Shown piece by piece: positions 55,056 through 61,010 of a stretch of 64,000 nt of DNA. The translations under genes were made by a program, and so were the position numbers. The notes beneath the pieces are model-generated. The model searched no databases. It saw nothing but the letters and a program-made list of their open reading frames with translations, and was not told the origin of the DNA. Positions within the stretch are counted from its first letter, which is position 1. The number at the start of each line of letters is the position of its first letter. Source of the stretch: Burkholderiaceae bacterium (GTDB taxonomy: Bacteria; Pseudomonadota; Gammaproteobacteria; Burkholderiales; Burkholderiaceae_C); the NCBI GenBank assembly GCA_030123545.1, contig CP126124.1:1922001-1986000 (forward strand), given 5' to 3'.

Positions 55056-56417
55056 ATGACCGATGCAACCCTGGCGAAGGCGCCCTCAAGCGGGCCGGCA
55101 CGAACCATGCAGCTCTCGACGCGCGAGACGGTCTGGGCCATCGTCAAGGCCTCCAGCGGCAATCTGGTCGAGTGGTTCGACTTCTACATCTACGCCTTCT
55201 TCAGCGTCTATTTCGCCGAGCAGTTCTTCACCGGTACCGGGCAGACCGGCGCTTTCATGCAGGCGGCCGGCGTGTTTTTCATCGGCTTTCTGATGCGCCC
55301 GGTCGGCGGCTACATCTTCGGGCGCATCTCGGATCGCTTCGGGCGCAAGGACGCGATGGTGGTGTCCATCCTGATGATGGGCTTCGGCTCGCTGTGCCTG
55401 GCGGTGCTGCCCACCGCCGCCAGCGTCGGCGCCTGGGCCCCCGTTTTGCTGCTGCTGGTGCGTTGCATCCAGGGCATCGCGGTGGGCGGTGAATACGGCT
55501 CGACCGCGACTTACATGTCTGAGATCGCGCAGCCGGGGCGGCGCGGCTTCTTCTCGTCGTTCCAGTACGTCACGCTGATCGGCGGCCAGCTGCTGGCCAG
55601 CCTGCTGGCCGTGATCATGACCCACACCCTGGGCGGCGGTCAGATCACCGCGGGTTGGTGGCGCCTGCCCTTCGTCATCGGCGCGTTTGCCGCGCTGGTG
55701 TCGCTGTGGCTGCGCTCGGGCCTGGTGGAGACCACCTCCAAATCCGATCGCCACCATGAAGGCGCAGGGACGTTTCGCGAGGTGTGGCATCACCAGCGCG
55801 CGTTCTGGGTGGTGTTCGGCATCACCTGCATCGGCTCGCTGACGTTCTACACCTTCAGCACCTACATGCAGAAGTACCTGATCAACACCAGCGGCTTTTC
55901 GAAAGGCGACGTGGCCGACACGATGACCGTGTGCCTGTTCGTCTTCATGCTGCTGCAGCCGCTGGTGGGCACCATCTCGGACAAGATCGGGCGCAAGAAC
56001 AGCATGCTGATCTTCGTCATCGGCATGATCGCGCTGCCGGTACCGGTGCTCAATGCCATCGGCAAGCAGACCTCGCTGTTCGACGCGGGCCTGCTGATCA
56101 TCCTGGCGATGGTGTTCTTGAGCTTCTACACCTCGATCTCAGGGATAGTGAAGGCCGAGATGTTCCCGGCCTACATCCGTGGCCTGGGCGTGGGCTTTAC
56201 CTATGCGATCGGCAATTCGCTGTTCGGCGGCTCGGCCGAATACGTCGCGCTGTTCATGAAGCAGCACGGCTTTGGCGAGGTGTTTCCGTGGTACGTGGTC
56301 GGCATCGCGGTGTGCGGCCTGATCGCGGTGCTGTTCATGCATGACAACCGCAAGCACTCGACCATAGACAACCCCGACGCCAGCGCGTACGGAAAGAAGC
56401 GGGCCGCGGCGCAGTGA
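55056..56417 (+). CDS. MFS transporter, metabolite:H+ symporter family (KgtP-like)
   Basis: This is a 453-residue 12-helix major facilitator. The first helix carries ASSGNLVEWFDFYIYAFFSV, the mark of the metabolite:H+ symporter (MHS) family, followed by RISDRFGRKDAMVVS (the D-R-x-G-R/K loop) and RCIQGIAVGGEYGSTATYMS. Resemblance is closest to alpha-ketoglutarate permease KgtP, but substrates in this family vary (ketoglutarate, citrate, proline betaine and others). The ATG at 55056 has a poor ribosome-binding site (GGAAAGAGG about 10 bases upstream). It converges with rho. Confidence 0.9.
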   Translation: MTDATLAKAPSSGPARTMQLSTRETVWAIVKASSGNLVEWFDFYIYAFFSVYFAEQFFTGTGQTGAFMQAAGVFFIGFLMRPVGGYIFGRISDRFGRKDAMVVSILMMGFGSLCLAVLPTAASVGAWAPVLLLLVRCIQGIAVGGEYGSTATYMSEIAQPGRRGFFSSFQYVTLIGGQLLASLLAVIMTHTLGGGQITAGWWRLPFVIGAFAALVSLWLRSGLVETTSKSDRHHEGAGTFREVWHHQRAFWVVFGITCIGSLTFYTFSTYMQKYLINTSGFSKGDVADTMTVCLFVFMLLQPLVGTISDKIGRKNSMLIFVIGMIALPVPVLNAIGKQTSLFDAGLLIILAMVFLSFYTSISGIVKAEMFPAYIRGLGVGFTYAIGNSLFGGSAEYVALFMKQHGFGEVFPWYVVGIAVCGLIAVLFMHDNRKHSTIDNPDASAYGKKRAAAQ

Positions 56418-56481
56418 ACCGCCCGCAGCGCGGCAGACTACCGCGCGTACAGGGGCAGGCGGCGCCCGCCGCGCCGATGCC

Positions 56482-57744
56482 TCAGCCGCCGCGGCGCATC
56501 ATGTCGAAGAACTCGACGTTGTTCTTCGTCGCCTTCATGTTCTTGAGCATCAGCTCCATCGACTCGAACTCGTCCATGTTGTAGAGGAACTGGCGCAGGA
56601 TGCGGGTCTTTTGCAGGATTTCCGGGGACAGCAGCAATTCCTCGCGCCGCGTACCGCTGCGGTTGAGCTGGATTGCCGGGAACACGCGCTTTTCGTACAG
56701 GCGCCGGTCCAGGTGCAGTTCGGAGTTGCCGGTGCCCTTGAACTCCTCGAAGATCACCTCGTCCATCCGGCTGCCGGTGTCGACCAGCGCGGTCGCGATG
56801 ATCGTGAGCGAGCCGCCTTCTTCGACGTTGCGCGCGGCGCCGAAGAAGCGCTTGGGCCGCTGCAGCGCGTTGGAATCGACGCCGCCGGAGAGCACCTTGC
56901 CGCTGGATGGCACCACGTTGTTGTAGGCGCGTGCGAGCCGCGTGATCGAGTCGAGCAGGATCACCACGTCCTTTTTCAACTCGACCAGGCGCTTCGCGCG
57001 CTCGATCACCATCTCGGCCACGTGCACGTGGCGCGCGGCCGGCTCGTCGAAGGTCGACGCGATCACCTCGGCGCGGACCGAGCGCTGCATCTCGGTCACC
57101 TCCTCGGGCCGCTCGTCGACCAGCAGCACCATCATGTGCACGTCGGGGTAGTTCGCCGCGATCGCGTGCGCGATGTGCTGCATCATCACGGTCTTGCCGC
57201 TCTTCGGCGGCGCGACGATCAGCGCGCGCTGGCCGCGCCCGATCGGCGCGATGATGTCGATGATGCGGGCGGTGATGTTCTCCTCGCTCTTGATGTCGCG
57301 CTCCAGCCGCATCTGCTGCTTCGGAAACAGCGGCGTCAGGTTCTCGAACAGCACCTTGTGCTTGTTGTCCTCGGGCGGGCCGCCGTTGACCGTGTCGAGC
57401 TTGTTCAGCGCGAAGTAGCGTTCGCCGTCCTTGGGCGTGCGCACCTCGCCCTCGATCATGTCGCCGGTGTGCAGGTTGAAGCGGCGCACCTGGCTCGGGC
57501 TGATGTAGATGTCGTCGGTGCTTGCGGTGTAGCTGGTGTCCGGGCTGCGCAGGAAGCCGAAGCCATCGGGCAGGATTTCGAGCACGCCGTCGGCGATCAC
57601 CTGCTCGCCGCCGCGCGCGCGCTTCTTGATGATCGCGAACATCAGTTCCTGCTTGCGCAGGCGTGCAGGGTTCTCGATCTCCAGCGCTTCGGCCTGCTTG
57701 AGGACCTCGGACACGTGCAGCGCCTTGAGTTCGTTGAGGTGCAT
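56482..57744 (-). CDS. rho: Transcription termination factor Rho
   Basis: Rho is a hexameric RNA helicase that ends transcription. The 420-residue protein has the N-terminal SAP-like and cold-shock RNA-binding parts (MHLNELKALHVSEVLK; LEILPDGFGFLRSPDTSYTA), the P-loop IVAPPKSGKTVMMQHIAHAI, Walker B KDVVILLDSITRLARAYN and the Q and R loops (GGVDSNALQRPKRFFGAARN). CGGAG lies nine bases before the ATG at 57744. A slightly longer form from a start at 57774 is possible but not needed. It lies downstream of trxA on the same strand, a pair common in proteobacteria. Confidence 0.98.
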   Translation of the reverse strand: MHLNELKALHVSEVLKQAEALEIENPARLRKQELMFAIIKKRARGGEQVIADGVLEILPDGFGFLRSPDTSYTASTDDIYISPSQVRRFNLHTGDMIEGEVRTPKDGERYFALNKLDTVNGGPPEDNKHKVLFENLTPLFPKQQMRLERDIKSEENITARIIDIIAPIGRGQRALIVAPPKSGKTVMMQHIAHAIAANYPDVHMMVLLVDERPEEVTEMQRSVRAEVIASTFDEPAARHVHVAEMVIERAKRLVELKKDVVILLDSITRLARAYNNVVPSSGKVLSGGVDSNALQRPKRFFGAARNVEEGGSLTIIATALVDTGSRMDEVIFEEFKGTGNSELHLDRRLYEKRVFPAIQLNRSGTRREELLLSPEILQKTRILRQFLYNMDEFESMELMLKNMKATKNNVEFFDMMRRGG

Positions 57745-57874
57745 GGAAATGACTCCGTCGGGAGTTTTCGACAATGATTCGGGGGGATGCGAGGGCAGCG
57801 GTGTCGCGCCTGCCGCTCGTGGGACTCGAACCGGCCCGTGCGGACCGGCGATGGGAGGGATTATGACAGGAAAT

Positions 57875-57901
57875 GCTGCCGGGGCCGAATCGCCCGGCAG
57901 C
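57875..57901 (-). terminator. Hairpin downstream of trxA
   Basis: GCTGCCGGG (57893-57901 complement) and CCCGGCAGC form a perfect 9-bp stem with a nine-base loop, just past the trxA stop codon. On the minus strand it is followed by only a short T stretch (ATTTCC), so termination is likely partial. Confidence 0.55.
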
Positions 57902-57910
57902 AGGGGAACA

Positions 57911-58243
57911 TCAGCCGACGTGCTGGTCGATGAACGCGGTCATCTGCGCCTTGCTCATCGCGCCGACCTTGGTCGCGGCCAGTTGCCCGTCCTTGAACAT
58001 CATCAGCGTCGGAATGCCGCGGATGCCGAACTTGGCCGGGATGTCGCGGTTCTCGTCGACGTTGAGCTTCGCGATCTGCAGCTTGCCCTGGTAGGAAGCC
58101 GACAGCTCGTCGAGGATCGGTGCGATCGCCTTGCACGGGCCGCACCATTCGGCCCAGTAGTCGACGAGCACGGGCTTGTCGGCTTTCAGCACGTCGGCCT
58201 CGAAGCTGGCGTCGGAAATATGCTTGATGAGTTCGCTGGCCAT
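57911..58243 (-). CDS. trxA: Thioredoxin
   Basis: This is a 110-residue thioredoxin that reduces protein disulfides in the cytoplasm, with electrons from thioredoxin reductase. The active site WCGPC has C34 and C37 in LVDYWAEWCGPCKAIAPILD, and the cis-proline loop is FGIRGIPTLMMFKDGQ. AAGGAAG precedes the ATG at 58243. It is upstream of rho on the same strand and divergent from the AddB-like gene with only 46 bp between starts. Confidence 0.98.
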   Translation of the reverse strand: MASELIKHISDASFEADVLKADKPVLVDYWAEWCGPCKAIAPILDELSASYQGKLQIAKLNVDENRDIPAKFGIRGIPTLMMFKDGQLAATKVGAMSKAQMTAFIDQHVG

Positions 58244-58289
58244 TGCGTCTTCCTTGCTGGATCGGGGTTGCCGCTAAAGTGCGAATATT

Positions 58290-61010
58290 GTGACAGAAAG
58301 CGCAATAACCACAGGGGGAGAGGACCCGGCGCCGCACCCGGCGCTGGCGCTGTGGTGCGATCCGCGACATGGGCTGATCGGTGCGATCGCCGACTTTGTC
58401 GCCGCCGCGCAGGCGCGCACAGACGCCAGTGGCGACCACCGGCCGGCGCGGATCGTGGTGCTGCTCCCCTTCGTGCAGTTGCTACCGCTGGTGCAGAGAC
58501 TCTGGGCAGAGCAGGCGCCAAGCAGCTTCGCGCCGCGCTTCGAGACCACGCAGACTTGGTTGCTTAGCGCCGGCGCCTTCGTGCCGGAGCCGGACGACAT
58601 CACGTTCGACGCGGCGCGCGACACGCTGAGCGCACGCGCGTTGCTCGAGCGCGCCGGGCTCGGCGCCGCGGCGCAGCGCGCCAGCCTGGCCGCGCGACTG
58701 ATCGAGCAGGCGCACCCGCTGGCAGCGCGGGTCGCGGCGGAGCCGCCCGGGCAGCGGGCGGCCTGGGCCGCACGCGGCCGCGCTTCGCTGGCGCCGATAG
58801 TGGGCGCGCCGCTGCTCGCGCTCGAATCAGCGGTGGCGCATCTCGCGCTGGAATGGGCGGTGACAAGCTGCCATGCAACCGATGCACTGTTCGCCGCGGT
58901 CGAGCACGGCAGGGCGATTGCAGCCGGAGATCCCTCGGCTATGGGCGAGATCGATGGTTTGATCGTGCTCGAAGGCCTGCAGCCGGATCCGCTGGCGCAG
59001 GCGCTCTCCGCGGCGATGGGCGAGCGCGCCGTCGTGTTGCCGCTGCGCGCGCCCGACGCGCTGACCGCGCCAGCCACGCCAATCGCGCGCGGTGTGCTCG
59101 CACTGCACGCGGCGCGCGACCTCGAAGACGAAGCCCAGCGCGCCGCCGCCTGCGTGCTGCGCCACATCGAGGCCGGCCGCACGCCGGTCGCGCTGGTCGC
59201 GACCGACCGCGTGCTGACGCGGCGCGTGCGCGCCATGCTGGATCGGCAGGGCGTGTCCATTCGCGACGAGAGCGGCTGGACGCTGTCGACCACGCGCGCG
59301 GCCGCCCATGTGATGGGCGCGCTGCGCGCCTGCCGCTGGGATGCCGGCAGCGACGCCGTGCTGGACTGGCTGAAGAATGCGCCGGCGTTCGCGCAGGGCC
59401 AGGTCCTGCTGCTGGAAAAGTCGCTCCGAAAGGCCGGCATCCAGCGCTGGCGGGCATGGGGCGCTGCCGAACCGGTCGCGGACCCGGCATCGGTAATCGC
59501 CGCCACGGTGGCCGCGCTGACCGCGGCGGCGAATGGCTTGATGCAGACCCTGCAGCGTCCGCGCGCGCTGTTGCAGTGGCTGCACGACCTTGCCGCGCTG
59601 CTGCAAGCCAGCGGGCAGTGGAGCCTGCTGGCGGGTGACGCCGCCGGCGACAAGCTGCTGGCGGTGTTGCGGCTGGACCCGGTTGAGCGGGCCGCGCTGC
59701 AACAGTCGCTGGCTCCCACCGTCTGGGCCAGCCGTCGTCTGGACCTGGCCGAATTCACGGCCTGGGTCGACGGCGCGCTGGAGGCCGCCAGCTTCGTGCC
59801 GCCTTATCCGCAGCAGCGCGGGGGCGAACAGGTCGTGATCCTGCCGATGCCGCAGCTGTTGGCGCGTCCCTTCGCGGCCGTGGTGCTGCCCGGCTGCGAC
59901 GAACTGCATTGGCCGGCCTCGCCCGAGCCACCCGGGCCGTGGAGTGCCGCGCAGCGCCGTGCGCTCGGCCTGCCGCCCCGCGAGGCGCTGGAGCAGGCCC
60001 AGCGCGCCGCCTGGCGCCAGGCGCTGCAAGCGCCGTACTGCGACGTGCTCTGGCGCCAGAGCGACGACGCCGGCGAGCCGCTGCTGCCCAGCGCGCTGGT
60101 GCAGGCGCTGCTGCTGGGCGGCCTTGCACCTACGGAGATCGATCCGCGCGAGCAGCGCGCTGTGCCGTCCCATCCCGAGCCGCGGCCGCTGCCGGCGGCG
60201 CCGACCTTGCCGGTGCAGCGTCTGTCGGCCAGCGCCTACGAAGATCTGCGGCGCTGCCCGTACCGCTTTTTCGCGCTGCGCCAGCTCGGCCTGCAGGAAG
60301 CCGAGGAGCTGGAGGGCGAAGTCGACAAGCGCGACTTCGGCCTGTGGCTGCACGAGGTGCTCAAAATCTTTCATGAGGCATTGAAAGCGGCGCCAGCCCA
60401 TGACCCGCCTACACGGGTTGCTATGCTTGATGTAGCAGCCGAGCAGGTGACGACAAGCAGGGGCCTCGGCCAGGACGAGTTCCTTCCGTTCGCCGCTGCC
60501 TGGCCGCAGGTGCGGGACGGCTACCTCGACTGGCTCGCCAAGCACGAAGCCACGGGAGCCCGCTTCGAGCAGGCGGAAGTCGATGAGGCGCAGCCGCTGG
60601 GCGAGCTCACGTTGATCGGCCGTATCGATCGCATCGACCAGTGCGCGTCGTCTGATTCGGTGAGTGGCGCCACCCAGGCGCTGCTGATCGACTACAAGAC
60701 CGAGGCACTGGCCAAGACGCGTGAGCGCGTGCGCCAGCCCAGCGAGGACACGCAACTCGCGTTCTACGCCGCGCTGCTGGCGCACGACACGCTGCGCGCC
60801 GCCTATGTGAACGTGGGAGAAAAGGGCGCGACCACCACCGTCGAACAGCCGGCCGTGGTGCAGGTACGCGACGCGCTGATCGCCGGCATCCTGCACGACC
60901 TGCAGCGTATCCGCGAGGGCGCCGCCTTGGCCGCGCTGGGCGAAGGTTCGGCCTGCGACTTCTGCGCTGCGCGCGGCCTGTGCCGCAAGGATTTCTGGGA
61001 GGCGGCGTGA
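58290..61010 (+). CDS. AddB-like PD-(D/E)XK nuclease with Fe-S cluster motif
   Basis: This is a 906-residue protein. The N-terminal two-thirds is a helicase-like fold without a usable Walker A, as in AddB. The C-terminus is a PD-(D/E)XK nuclease with the motif Asp and Lys in LIDYKTE (D801, K803) and a preceding LIGRIDRID. Four cysteines, C656 (RRCPYRFF) and C889, C892 and C898 (CDFC...LC), are spaced as in the 4Fe-4S cluster that locks the nuclease domain of AddB. With the next gene it should form an end-resection enzyme that feeds RecA. The start is GTG at 58290. A dispersed-repeat copy lies at 60394-60438, in frame. Confidence 0.85.
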   Translation: MTESAITTGGEDPAPHPALALWCDPRHGLIGAIADFVAAAQARTDASGDHRPARIVVLLPFVQLLPLVQRLWAEQAPSSFAPRFETTQTWLLSAGAFVPEPDDITFDAARDTLSARALLERAGLGAAAQRASLAARLIEQAHPLAARVAAEPPGQRAAWAARGRASLAPIVGAPLLALESAVAHLALEWAVTSCHATDALFAAVEHGRAIAAGDPSAMGEIDGLIVLEGLQPDPLAQALSAAMGERAVVLPLRAPDALTAPATPIARGVLALHAARDLEDEAQRAAACVLRHIEAGRTPVALVATDRVLTRRVRAMLDRQGVSIRDESGWTLSTTRAAAHVMGALRACRWDAGSDAVLDWLKNAPAFAQGQVLLLEKSLRKAGIQRWRAWGAAEPVADPASVIAATVAALTAAANGLMQTLQRPRALLQWLHDLAALLQASGQWSLLAGDAAGDKLLAVLRLDPVERAALQQSLAPTVWASRRLDLAEFTAWVDGALEAASFVPPYPQQRGGEQVVILPMPQLLARPFAAVVLPGCDELHWPASPEPPGPWSAAQRRALGLPPREALEQAQRAAWRQALQAPYCDVLWRQSDDAGEPLLPSALVQALLLGGLAPTEIDPREQRAVPSHPEPRPLPAAPTLPVQRLSASAYEDLRRCPYRFFALRQLGLQEAEELEGEVDKRDFGLWLHEVLKIFHEALKAAPAHDPPTRVAMLDVAAEQVTTSRGLGQDEFLPFAAAWPQVRDGYLDWLAKHEATGARFEQAEVDEAQPLGELTLIGRIDRIDQCASSDSVSGATQALLIDYKTEALAKTRERVRQPSEDTQLAFYAALLAHDTLRAAYVNVGEKGATTTVEQPAVVQVRDALIAGILHDLQRIREGAALAALGEGSACDFCAARGLCRKDFWEAA
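60394..60438. repeat. Dispersed GCTAT-type repeat, copy 9 (inside addB-like gene)
   Basis: It reads CAGCCCATGACCCGCCTACA, then CGGGTTGCTATGCTTGATGT, AGCA. The left half AGCCC-TGACCCGC-CAC and the core GCTATGCTTGATGTAGC resemble copy 11. It is translated in frame (AHDPPTRVAMLDVAAEQ). Confidence 0.6.

Noticed and set aside
57820..57860. A T-arm-like sequence (GGTTCGAGTCCCAC on minus) between rho and trxA
   Set aside because: The flanking stems do not pair and no anticodon or D arm can be built, so it is not a tRNA gene or a clear remnant.
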